Shown here: positions 48,940-57,410 of the stretch, in pieces
Layout: each line of letters starts with the position of its first letter
How positions within the stretch are numbered: the first letter of the stretch is position 1
Assembly: GCF_000092065.1 (NCBI RefSeq)
Contig: NC_009357.1
Location: forward strand, 806,001-870,000
DNA length: 64,000 bases
Direction: 5' to 3'
Source of the DNA: Ostreococcus lucimarinus CCE9901
Taxonomy: Eukaryota > Chlorophyta > Mamiellophyceae > Mamiellales > Bathycoccaceae
Notes under the pieces: generated by a model
Databases searched by the model: none
Seen by the model: the letters and a program-made list of their open reading frames with translations, nothing else
Told to the model about the DNA's origin: nothing
Position numbers and translations under genes: made by a program

Positions 48940-50790
48940 CTAAATTTCGACGCACACGGCGGCGGTGCGACGCCGGACGTAGGACATGGACGCGAGCTCT
49001 TCCCACGCGCGCTCGCGAATGTGATAGGCGAACGCGCGACCGGTCCATCGACCGTCGACGATGCCTCCGATGGCGTATAACACACCGTCGTGCGCGCACG
49101 CGGTGAAACCGAACCATTGTTTGAGCGGGAGCGCGCCGAGATCTTCGTACCTATCGCTGGCGGTGTCGTAGCGATAAAAACCGCCCGAGGACGCGACGGA
49201 TTTCGCGCGTTTGGTGGCGTCGCTCGTGCCCCAGGCGAAGACGAAGCAATCCGATCCCTCGGCGCACGCCGTGGCGCACGCGGGCGATGGTAACGGCGCG
49301 ATCGGGGTCCAACTGTCCGTGACTGGGTCGTAGCGCTCGGCGAGATCGGTTTCGATGCCTTTGCGAAGCATGCCGCCGAAGACGAAGACGTTGGCATCCG
49401 TGGCGCAGACGCCGTGCAAACGCCTCGCGTGCGAAATTTCAGCGCCCGCGCGCCAGGTTTTCGTCGCACAATCGTACACATCGTTCGTCGCCAACGCCTC
49501 GCTCCCGTTGAACCACCCGCCAACGGTGTAAATCTTTCCGTCTTTCGTCGCCGCCGAGCCCATGGCGTGTCGAGGTCGAACGACGTCTTCGACGAGCGTC
49601 CAAGCCGCGTCGTTCGCCGCGTCCAAGGTTTCCATGGACGACAGATTCGACTTTATGCCACCGCCAGAGACGACGTAAATCGTCGAATTCACCGCACACG
49701 CGCCGTGCGACCCGCGCGGCTCGACGAGCGTCGGCGCGCGCTCCCATCTATTTTTCAGCACGTCGTATCGCTCGACGACGCCCACCGTTAAGCCGCGATT
49801 TCTTCCGCCCAACACGTACACGTACGGCTGCGTCGTCGTCGCTCGCGCACGCTTCAAGCGTTCGCGATAATCCTCGTGCGTCGTCTTCACGCGCGTGTCC
49901 TTGACGCTCGGCTTCAAACGCACCCGAGTTTCGCGCTCGTGCTCGGCGAGTCGTTCGCAATCGTACGCGCGATGCCCGTCTTCGCCGCAATACGCGCACT
50001 CGTCGTGATTCAGCGCGCACGCGCCGCCGCCTCGCGCCACCGCCTCGCACCCCCCTCGCGCGTAGTTGTGAAACTTACACACCCCCTCGCGCGCTTCGAA
50101 ATCATTCGGCCACGCGTTTCCGAAGAGCGCCTCCGCCGACGCTTCGTCCTCTACCCCGCGCGTCTCCTCTCGCGTCACCATCTCTCGCAAGATCGCCCCG
50201 TCCCGCGTCGTTCCGTCTTCATCGACGTCCCCACCTTTTTCTCGCGCGTACGCGCACGCCAACGGCGACCGCACGAACACGATTCGTTCGCCGTCCGCGC
50301 GTTCCATCGCCGCCGCGACTCGCGCCGTCGCCTCCGCGCCGTCCTCCCCATCCTCCACGTCCACCACGCACGCGTCCGCGCGCCGCGCGCGCGCGATCGT
50401 CGCTCGCATCGCGCGCGTCGCGTCCAACCTCCGCGCGCGCGCGTCCGTCCCCGCGCCGTCGCGCTCGAGCTCAAGCGCCAACCGTCGCGCGTCTCGCGTC
50501 GTCGCCGTCGCCGCGTCGCGCGTCTTCGCGAGCTTCCCGATCGCGCGCGTCGCGTCGAGCGCCGCGGAAGCGCTCGACGCGACGACGAAGGCGCGCGCCC
50601 GTCGCGGCGCGCGCGCGTCGGCGTCGTCGCGGCGCGCGCGCGCGACGGCGCGCGCGAGCGCCGCGCGCGTCGGACACCAGACGAAACGGACGCGCGCGTC
50701 GGCGTCGTCGCGCGCCGACGCGGCGTCGTCGCGGCGCGGCGCGACGGACGCGGCGTCGGCGTCGGCGCGCGCGTCGGCGTCGCGCGGCAT
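48940..50790 (-). CDS. Kelch-repeat protein with CCCH and CCHC zinc fingers
   Basis: A 616-residue protein. The N-terminal 230 residues are Ala/Arg/Asp-rich and alternate short hydrophobic strands (ACVVDVEDGEDG, RIVFVRSPLACAYA) with helices, perhaps an alpha/beta fold I cannot name. A CCCH-like finger follows (C238, C248, C258, H262, in VCKFHNYARGGC). Next is a CCHC knuckle (CAYCGEDGHRAYDC, 265-278). Six Kelch repeats (about 318-616) have the YVLGG, YTVGG, FVFGG and YAIGG strands. Zinc fingers of these classes usually bind RNA, and Kelch propellers bind proteins. The combination suggests an RNA-associated adaptor, but that is inference. It is divergent from the PP2C gene, with 62 bp between starts. 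Confidence 0.82.
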   Translation of the reverse strand: MPRDADARADADAASVAPRRDDAASARDDADARVRFVWCPTRAALARAVARARRDDADARAPRRARAFVVASSASAALDATRAIGKLAKTRDAATATTRDARRLALELERDGAGTDARARRLDATRAMRATIARARRADACVVDVEDGEDGAEATARVAAAMERADGERIVFVRSPLACAYAREKGGDVDEDGTTRDGAILREMVTREETRGVEDEASAEALFGNAWPNDFEAREGVCKFHNYARGGCEAVARGGGACALNHDECAYCGEDGHRAYDCERLAEHERETRVRLKPSVKDTRVKTTHEDYRERLKRARATTTQPYVYVLGGRNRGLTVGVVERYDVLKNRWERAPTLVEPRGSHGACAVNSTIYVVSGGGIKSNLSSMETLDAANDAAWTLVEDVVRPRHAMGSAATKDGKIYTVGGWFNGSEALATNDVYDCATKTWRAGAEISHARRLHGVCATDANVFVFGGMLRKGIETDLAERYDPVTDSWTPIAPLPSPACATACAEGSDCFVFAWGTSDATKRAKSVASSGGFYRYDTASDRYEDLGALPLKQWFGFTACAHDGVLYAIGGIVDGRWTGRAFAYHIRERAWEELASMSYVRRRTAAVCVEI

Positions 50791-50852
50791 CGCGCGCGCG
50801 GCGCGCGAGGACGCGACGTCGCTCGCGTCACTCTCTGACGCGACATCGATCG

Positions 50853-52148
50853 ATGGATGCGATGCGCGCCGTCGCGGCGCCGCGCGCGAGCGCCGCGAGA
50901 CCCGCGCGCGCGGCGCGCGACGCGCCGACGCGCCGACGCGTCGTCGCCGGCGCGTCGCGGTACGCGCTGTGCGCGCACGGGGAGAATCTGCCGCATCCGG
51001 ACAAGACGGCGAAGGGCGGCGAAGACGCGTGGTTCGCGCGCGTCTCGGCGGCGAACGGCGGCGGCGCGCTCGGCGTCGCGGACGGCGTCGGTGGGTTCAA
51101 CGATCAGGGCGTCGATCCGGGGCTGTACGCGCGCGTGCTGAGCTACGAGGGACTGCGGGCGTGCGACGGCGGCGACGGCGGATTCTTCGGGTCGAGCGCG
51201 AAGATCGACCCGAGGGCGATCGCGATCGAGGCGCAGGCGAAAACGATGCTGCCGGGCGCGGCGACGATGTGCGTGGTGGCGCTGGATGGGAAAAAGCTGA
51301 CGTGCGCGAACGTGGGGGACTCTGGGTTCCGAGTGGTGCGACGCGGGGGGGTGACGTACGGGTCGACGGCGGGGCAGCATTATTTTAATTGCCCGTATCA
51401 GTTGGCGTACGAGGCGCTGGCGAAGGATTGCGACAGCGCGAGAGACGCGGATGTGTACAGTTTCGACGTCGAGGCTGGGGACGTGGTCGTGGCGGGGAGC
51501 GACGGGTTGTTTGATAACGTGTTCGACGAGGAAATCGCGAGCGTGGTAAACGCGGCGTACGCGAGCGCCGGGGACGCGGCGTCGGCGGCGGAATCGGCGG
51601 CGAAGGCGCTAGTGAAGGTGGCGAGAAAGCACGCGGAGGATAAAAAGTACGACTCGCCGTACGCGCGCGAAATGGCGAAGAGCGAAACCGACAAGGGCGG
51701 CGCGCCGAAAGCCGTGGGATTGTTTGGGGGATTTCAGCAAATGCTCGGCGGTGGCAACTTGGGCGGGAAGATGGACGATATCACCGTCGTTGTTGCCACC
51801 GTCGTCGACACGGCGTCGTCGCAGCGCGAGCTCGCGCGATCCGAAGCTGTGTGCGACGCCAACACCAAGGCGCTGACCAAGGCGCGCGGTTTGGCGTCAA
51901 TCGAAGAGACCAAAGTCGCTCGTACGGTGGCGCTCCGTAAGGAAATGGACGACGCGTTCAACGAAAAAGTCGCCGAAGTAAACAAGAGAGAGAAAGCCGT
52001 GGCGAACGCCAAGTCGGAATTCACTCGCGCGCAAATCGATTCGATGGACGCGCCCACGGTGCGCAAGCTCTTACAAGAGCGCGGACTTCCCACGAGCGGC
52101 AAGATCGATCGATTACGCGATCGCTTAGCCGAAGTTAAGGCGCTTTAA
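50853..52148 (+). CDS. PP2C-type (PPTC7-like) phosphatase with C-terminal coiled coil and SAP motif
   Basis: A 431-residue protein. The N-terminus is Arg/Ala-rich and transit-like. The PPM catalytic motifs are in order: GGEDAWF, GVADGVGGFNDQG, ATMCVVALDGKKLTCANVGDSGFRV, VAGSDGLFDNV and MDDITVVVATV. These supply the metal-binding Asp residues and match the PPTC7/Azr1-like branch, which also includes plastid phosphatases such as PBCP. After about residue 320 comes a helical coiled coil (REKAVANAKSEF and around). The last 35 residues fit a SAP motif (DAPTVRKLLQERGLPTSGKI, then DRLRDRLAE). SAP motifs bind nucleic acids; the fusion is unusual for this branch. Confidence 0.85.
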   Translation: MDAMRAVAAPRASAARPARAARDAPTRRRVVAGASRYALCAHGENLPHPDKTAKGGEDAWFARVSAANGGGALGVADGVGGFNDQGVDPGLYARVLSYEGLRACDGGDGGFFGSSAKIDPRAIAIEAQAKTMLPGAATMCVVALDGKKLTCANVGDSGFRVVRRGGVTYGSTAGQHYFNCPYQLAYEALAKDCDSARDADVYSFDVEAGDVVVAGSDGLFDNVFDEEIASVVNAAYASAGDAASAAESAAKALVKVARKHAEDKKYDSPYAREMAKSETDKGGAPKAVGLFGGFQQMLGGGNLGGKMDDITVVVATVVDTASSQRELARSEAVCDANTKALTKARGLASIEETKVARTVALRKEMDDAFNEKVAEVNKREKAVANAKSEFTRAQIDSMDAPTVRKLLQERGLPTSGKIDRLRDRLAEVKAL

Positions 52149-52172
52149 TGAATTATTACCTGCATATTCATT

Positions 52173-53856
52173 TTAAATTACAGTGATCGACCCGCCGTTG
52201 AGTGCGATCTGCTCGAGGAAAATGAGCGAAACGGCGACTGCGTACGTTCCGCTCACCGCGCCCAGAGGTTCGTAGTCGTAGTCCACGTAGTCGCTCGCTC
52301 GCGCCTCACCGCCGGCGTCTTCGTATTCGTCGTAGTCTGCCGCCCCGTTTGTGGACGTGTTCTTGCCGAGGCTTGTGAAATGCGTCGCTCGAGCGGTGTC
52401 CACGCCTCGAGGACCTTCGACAGCGGTGTCGTTCGACAACGGACGGATCCATCGCTTGACGCGCTCGGTTAACGTCATGTTGGCGTCGTCTCCACCACCC
52501 TGCGCGGAAACCTCGCCGTTGGCATCGGCCTCGCGAGACGCGATATCACTCTCGACGATGGAATTGACTTCGTTCACGATGCTCGTGACCGCATCGATGA
52601 TTTTCGTCGCGTCGTCGATGGCGTTGGCCACGGCGATGCCTTTTGAAATACTTCCGGCGATGGCCACCGCGGGATCGATTGCCGATGCGAAATCGATAGC
52701 GGCGTCGTAGCCGTGAAATACGATTTGGTTTGAAATCGTGTTCTCCGCCGCCGCTTCGTAGGTCGTGATCCCGACGCCTGGCGTCGCGACGCCGACCAAA
52801 GCCACCGTGATGTCCAAACTGATACGAATTTGGGGATCGACGACGTATTCTTCGAGTAAAGCGATGAATCGGTCGCGAATAGCGAGTGGTAGCGTCGCGG
52901 GAAAAGACTCGAACCAATTCGTCGTGAAAAGCTCAACGTCGTCGTACGTGACGTCCACGATTTCAGATAGATGACGTCTTTCGATCGATTCCGTCGACGT
53001 ACCGTTTCTTCGCTGAAGTGCGCGTTTTGCCGCAGCGCGCAAGTCGACTGGATGTTGAACTTGCGTTATGACCTCCGCACCTTCCGGGAGTTTTCGCGCC
53101 CTGGCTTCAGAAGCGCTTAATAATCGCCGTCGGCGTCTATTGGGCGCGCCTTCGATGGATTCCGCCGCATACTCGTACTCGTACTCGTATTCAGTGTCCT
53201 TGGGTTGTAATGCCTGTTGGATCGCCATCGCGGCTAATCCACTGACCTCGAAGCCAAATCCATAGAATTGTTCGACTAGTTCGCACACACCGTCAGTCGT
53301 CGAAATCGCATCGTCGCATCGCATACTCACCGCCGAACGCGCCGCCCGCAAAGAATTCGCTGAACACGGTGTTATCGAGCGTCGAAGATCCATCGATGAC
53401 CCACTCTTGCGCGAGTACGGTGTCCGTGGTGACACCAGAGCTGAAATCCTGAATCACCCCCGACGCGAAGCTCGCGAACACGTTGGTGAATTTGGTGAAA
53501 CCCAGATCAGTCGTCAAGATCATTTGCAGAAATTCCTCCACCATTCCACCGTTATTGTTCACCGAGTTGCGAAGAATGAGCAGTGCGACGCGTAAGAAGG
53601 TCGTTGGCTGAATGATAGCGTTAAGAATCACTCCTGCGGGACCGACAGGGGCGGTCAAGAGTTTCCTCGATGAAGCGGCTGTCCCTGAGGCGACGGATGA
53701 AGCGGCTGTCCCCGAGGCGACGGTGTCGCCAACCGCGGTGTCGCCAACCGCGGAAGCGCGAGGAATATAAATCGTCGTCGTCGCAATAACGAGCGCACAC
53801 GCGCACGCCACGGCCAACACGAATTTTAGAGTACGATTCATGTTATTTCTTCGCAT
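52173..53856 (-). CDS. secreted protein of unknown function, one intron
   Basis: Spliced CDS complement(join(52173..53275, 53331..53856)), 542 residues, reconstructed here from two open frames in different phases. A signal peptide (hydrophobic about 10-28) is followed by a Val/Gly/Ser/Thr-rich segment from two minisatellites and RKLLTAP near residue 64. Moderately hydrophobic helices follow (LNAIIQPTTFLRVALLILR, GMVEEFLQMIL). In exon 2 there is a Glu-Tyr repeat (EYEYEYEY), a polybasic RRRRRLL site, helices rich in small residues (DPAVAIAGSISKGIAVANAI), an acidic Tyr-rich stretch (DYDEYED, DYVDYDYEP) and a hydrophobic C-terminus (YAVAVSLIFLEQIAL). No family is recognised. An ATG at 53841 is an equally good start. 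Confidence 0.7.
53276..53330 (-). other. intron of the secreted-protein gene (55 nt)
   Basis: Donor GTGAGT, a branch-like CTGAC, and acceptor ACTAG. The frame 3' of the donor reaches a stop within the intron, while the join in phase 1 continues into the long downstream frame. This is the best reason for treating the two frames as one gene. Confidence 0.75.
53669..53752 (-). repeat. two adjacent coding minisatellites (27 bp x2 and 15 bp x2)
   Basis: Two 27-bp units lie at 53669-53695 and 53696-53722 with one mismatch. Two identical 15-bp units lie at 53723-53737 and 53738-53752. They encode the VASGTAASS and AVGDT repeats just after the signal peptide of the secreted protein. Confidence 0.9.
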
Positions 53857-54015
53857 GCGTGCGCCGAGATTCGCGCGCGCGCGTGAAAGTGTCCGCGAGC
53901 ACGCGCTTCGCCTCGATGTCGTCGCCGTTCTCGATTGTGCCAAAGACATGTTGTTACAGCGTTTTCCTTCGTATCAAATCATTCAAAGTCTTGCTCACGC
54001 GTGTTCCCGCGCTCA

Positions 54016-55233
54016 TCACGCGACCACCATTTTGTCGCGCTGCTTTGCAACCTCTTCGGTGGACATTCCCATTTGCGCAATGACTGCAAGGACGTCCGCG
54101 AGCGCGATGACGCCTGTCGGCACGCCGGCGTCGTCGACGACCCACACTCTATGCACCGCGTTCACGTCCATTTTCGTCAAAACGTCCGTGAGTGTATCCG
54201 ATGGCCTGCACGAGACCACCAATCTCTCGCGATGCCGCATCAACGCGGCGGCAAACGCGCTGGTGTTTGGGTTGTACAGCCCACCCGATTGTTGCGCGGG
54301 CGTGGACACCGACAGTTTGTGCGCGTGCAGAAGGAACTCCGCGACGGGTAGAGCCAACGCGGCAAACGAAGCGCCTCCTCGTAAATGCGTCAAATCAGAC
54401 TCACTCAATGTCCCAATCAGCGTCCGCGTGGCTTCGTCTACGATTGGCACCGCCCCGACGCGGTGACGCTCCATTTCGCGAAACGCCTCGATCGTCGGTG
54501 TCGACGCGCCGACGAAGGCGATCCCCGGCGTGCTCGCCAACCCAAGCTCATTCACGGTGGCTTCAGTAAACAGTGGCGTGAGAATGTCGCGATTGGTGTG
54601 CAAGTACATCACGATGTCCGATTGCGAAACGATGTGTTCAATCGCGTTGTCTGAATTCATGACGGCGAAGCGATGCGGAAGCGCGCGCAAACGAACATCA
54701 CCCGGCTTTTCGCTCGGCGAGATATACAGGCATCGCTCCAAACACTCGGCCAGAGATTGTGTCGCCGTAGCGCTCTTCCATATCACAGTCCCATCCCACT
54801 TCGTTCTCGCTTGCTTCAGCGGCAGACTTTCGATCTCGAGTCCGATCGTCGCCATTCGTCCCATGAGACCGAGAACGTCGTCGTCCCGCGCGTTCAATTC
54901 GGCTTTGTCGCACGCCTCGATCAGCGTCGTCACGAGATCACCGTTCGATAGAAAGCACAGCGCGTCGTATGCACCGACATCTCGACTCGCACCAGACTTG
55001 TACCGCACTAACGGCATCGAAGAGACGCGGAACCGGTTCATACTGCTCAACGCTTCCTGAAACGAAGAGTCGCTAGACAAAACCAGCGTACATTTGCCGC
55101 GAAGCGATTCAGGTTGGTCACCGCACGTCTTTCCCGCGAGTGCATGTCTCTCAGTGAGATACTTTGCCAAGTTGGTGCGGCTAAGCACGCTGAGAGGTGT
55201 TTCTTTCATCGCCTTCGTGTCGGTGGATGCCAT
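54016..55233 (-). CDS. four-CBS-domain protein, AMPK-gamma/SNF4-like
   Basis: A 405-residue protein built of four CBS motifs, i.e. two Bateman modules. CBS1 is around 45-120 (SSFQEALSSMNRFRVSSMPLV). The second module end is around 200-225 (NSDNAIEHIVSQSDIVMYLH). CBS3 is around 240-290 (IEAFREMERHRVGAVPIVDEATRTLIGTLSESDL). CBS4 covers 335-390 (TLTDVLTKMDVNAVHRVWVV, then GVIALADVLAVI). Such proteins bind adenine nucleotides and, as AMPK gamma subunits, sense energy charge. No kinase-binding tail or carbohydrate-binding module is visible, so a gamma-like role is likely but not proven. Confidence 0.78.
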   Translation of the reverse strand: MASTDTKAMKETPLSVLSRTNLAKYLTERHALAGKTCGDQPESLRGKCTLVLSSDSSFQEALSSMNRFRVSSMPLVRYKSGASRDVGAYDALCFLSNGDLVTTLIEACDKAELNARDDDVLGLMGRMATIGLEIESLPLKQARTKWDGTVIWKSATATQSLAECLERCLYISPSEKPGDVRLRALPHRFAVMNSDNAIEHIVSQSDIVMYLHTNRDILTPLFTEATVNELGLASTPGIAFVGASTPTIEAFREMERHRVGAVPIVDEATRTLIGTLSESDLTHLRGGASFAALALPVAEFLLHAHKLSVSTPAQQSGGLYNPNTSAFAAALMRHRERLVVSCRPSDTLTDVLTKMDVNAVHRVWVVDDAGVPTGVIALADVLAVIAQMGMSTEEVAKQRDKMVVA

Positions 55234-55258
55234 CCAGAGTCGCGTTGTGCTGACGAGG

Positions 55259-57133
55259 CTACGACGCGGATTGGGAAAACTCGCCGGCGCGAACGCGATC
55301 GCGCTTGACCCTCGCCAACATCTGTTCGATTTTGGATTGAGCTTTAAGCAGACGCTGCGGCGTGCCTAAACCATCCTGTGCGAGCGCTAAGTCGTTCACC
55401 ATGGATTTCAACTCGGCGCGTAAGTTCGACGCGCTGGCGGATCGCGACGCCGAGGCGGAAATCCCGCTCGAGTCTTCGTCGCCGGTGAGGATGAACGATC
55501 GAAGCGAGGCTTCATCGTCGTCTTGCAACGATCCGAACTCGTCGTCATCGCCGTCATCGACAAGAATAGACTCACTGTCGTCCGTGAACGCGAAACTCCT
55601 TCGATTCACCGTCGACGGCGGCGGACGCAAATCTGGAGAATTGTCAAAGGAGTCGTCGATACCGCGGTGGCTTTGCTCGTCGTGGCGAGTGGCCGCGCGC
55701 ACGAGCCGCACGTTTGACCAATGCGATGGCTTTCGCGACGATGTCGTCTCCGGCGTTTTCGATTTGGATGTCGACCCAAATACTTCTCTTGGCGAATGGA
55801 AATCATCGTCTTCGTCGGCGGAGGACGCGCCGGCGTTTGCGTCGTCGGCGTCGTCGCTCACGGCGTCTCGAGTGGGACGCGATTTCGTTGCCGATCGAAT
55901 CGGTGAAATCATGCGCAGCGCGTCCATGGAAATATCATAATTCGTGGATCGAACGCGACCACTGGGCGAGGGTCTGCCGATGTCGTCGCCGTCGTCGCCA
56001 TCGCTTTCTGAACTCACGTCGCGCGATAACCAATGCTCGGTGCGATCGAGCGGCGGGTCCTCTGGATACAGTCGCGCGCCTTCGACCATGAACGACGCGT
56101 CAACGTCGTCTTCACTATCTAAACTACTGGTCGTGTCATCACCGTTTTCGCGACGCGCGTTGACTGGAACGAACGAAGATACCGAAAACATCGAGCAGCT
56201 TTGCTCGTCGCCCGCAGAGGAGCGCCGCCGAGCGTCAAATCCGCCACCAAGCATAGAATCCGTTGGTGCGCAAACGCTATGCAAATACTCCCCAAGGACC
56301 CACGGCGGCGCTTGTTCTTTCAGCATCGACAGCAAAGGTTCGCTCAACTCGCCCGCGTCGTTTCGAAACAACCGGCTCGCGGCGAGAGCCCACGACGAGC
56401 CGAGCGCCGCGGCGCCGTCGCACGTCCGCAACGAAGGCGCGCAAAATTTCGCTACCGCCCGCGCGTCGTATCCATAATGATGCGCGCGCGCATCGATTGG
56501 ATTACCCCTAAATCTCAAATTCGCTAACCGAGGAAAGTACCTCAAAAATCGAAGCTCTTGCACGTCGGCGAAGTCGTTGCCGCCGACGTCCAAATCCGTA
56601 ATCGTGGCCGGCGTCAACCGCTCGATCCCCTCCAACGACGCGATCGCATTCTCCCTATAAACCACCACTCGCAACCCGACGCACGACGAGCAATCCACCA
56701 TCGCCATCAAGCAATTATCCGACAGATCCAGCATGCGCAGCGCGGGAAATCCATCCACGCGCGCGTCCGCGAACGCGTTCGACTTGAGCGAAAGCGTCCG
56801 CAGCCGCGTCATCGCCCTCCCCAGCCCCTTCACGCTCGAGATCGCGTTCCCATCCGCGACGACCACTCGCAGCGTCGACCCACACGCCCGTAATTCGTCC
56901 AGCGTCGTCAACCGATTCTCCGACACGTCTATCGCGCGCAATCGCTCGCAACTCTCGACGCCCTTGAGCGTCGTTAAACCGTTCGCTCGCAAATCCAACC
57001 GCGTCAACGACGCCCACGACGCCTCCGCGCGCGCCGCGCCGATCGATGTCGTCGCCAACCATCGCGCGCGATCGCCAGACGCCTCCGCGCGCGCGTCGTC
57101 GTCGTCGTCGTCGCTGAAAACGCTTCGGGACAT
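55259..57133 (-). CDS. SDS22-type leucine-rich-repeat protein with long disordered tail
   Basis: A 624-residue protein. An acidic start (SDDDDDDAR) is followed by about eight SDS22-like LRRs at residues 40-230 (LTRLDLRANGLTTLKGVESC, LRAIDVSENRLTTLDEL, LRMLDLSDNCLMAM, ITDLDVGGNDFADVQEL) and an LRR cap (LANLRFRGNPI). The rest is a disordered Ser/Asp-rich tail with a short C-terminal helix (LKAQSKIEQMLARVKRDR). SDS22-like LRR proteins often act in cytoskeletal, ciliary or PP1 functions; which applies is unclear. The ATG at 57133 was chosen because the PET191 gene starts 31 bp away on the other strand. Confidence 0.8.
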   Translation of the reverse strand: MSRSVFSDDDDDDARAEASGDRARWLATTSIGAARAEASWASLTRLDLRANGLTTLKGVESCERLRAIDVSENRLTTLDELRACGSTLRVVVADGNAISSVKGLGRAMTRLRTLSLKSNAFADARVDGFPALRMLDLSDNCLMAMVDCSSCVGLRVVVYRENAIASLEGIERLTPATITDLDVGGNDFADVQELRFLRYFPRLANLRFRGNPIDARAHHYGYDARAVAKFCAPSLRTCDGAAALGSSWALAASRLFRNDAGELSEPLLSMLKEQAPPWVLGEYLHSVCAPTDSMLGGGFDARRRSSAGDEQSCSMFSVSSFVPVNARRENGDDTTSSLDSEDDVDASFMVEGARLYPEDPPLDRTEHWLSRDVSSESDGDDGDDIGRPSPSGRVRSTNYDISMDALRMISPIRSATKSRPTRDAVSDDADDANAGASSADEDDDFHSPREVFGSTSKSKTPETTSSRKPSHWSNVRLVRAATRHDEQSHRGIDDSFDNSPDLRPPPSTVNRRSFAFTDDSESILVDDGDDDEFGSLQDDDEASLRSFILTGDEDSSGISASASRSASASNLRAELKSMVNDLALAQDGLGTPQRLLKAQSKIEQMLARVKRDRVRAGEFSQSAS

Positions 57134-57164
57134 CGCGCTTCGGGACAACACAGCGCGACGCCGA

Positions 57165-57383
57165 ATGTCGAAGAGCTGCTCTGGCATGCTCGCCGAGTTC
57201 CTCGATTGCGTCGAGTCGTCGGCGTGCGTCAAAAAGCACGGACACACGCTGAAGCAGTGCGCGTCGCCGACGTGGACAGAGCACGCGCCGAGCGAGTGCG
57301 AGGTGAAGCGTTCGAATTACTTTGCCTGTCGAAAGGGACAACTCGACATGCGCGCGCGATTGCGCGGGAATAAGGGATATTGA
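57165..57383 (+). CDS. PET191: cytochrome c oxidase assembly factor PET191/COA5
   Basis: A 72-residue protein with the family pattern: MSKSCSGMLAEFLDCVESSA, a twin-Cys CX10C (CVKKHGHTLKQC) and a CX9C (CEVKRSNYFAC), ending RARLRGNKGY. Such twin CX9C-type proteins are oxidised by MIA40 in the mitochondrial intermembrane space and are needed for complex IV assembly. Length and Cys spacing match the family. The next gene starts 27 bp downstream on the same strand. Confidence 0.92.
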   Translation: MSKSCSGMLAEFLDCVESSACVKKHGHTLKQCASPTWTEHAPSECEVKRSNYFACRKGQLDMRARLRGNKGY

Positions 57384-57410
57384 AACGCGCGCGCCGGAAA
57401 GAGAACGGTG

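Noticed and set aside
53293-53435. Two separate genes at 52173-53435 and 53293-53949
   Set aside because: The frames overlap, and the overlap contains a donor, branch signal and acceptor that join them in phase. One spliced gene is the simpler reading.
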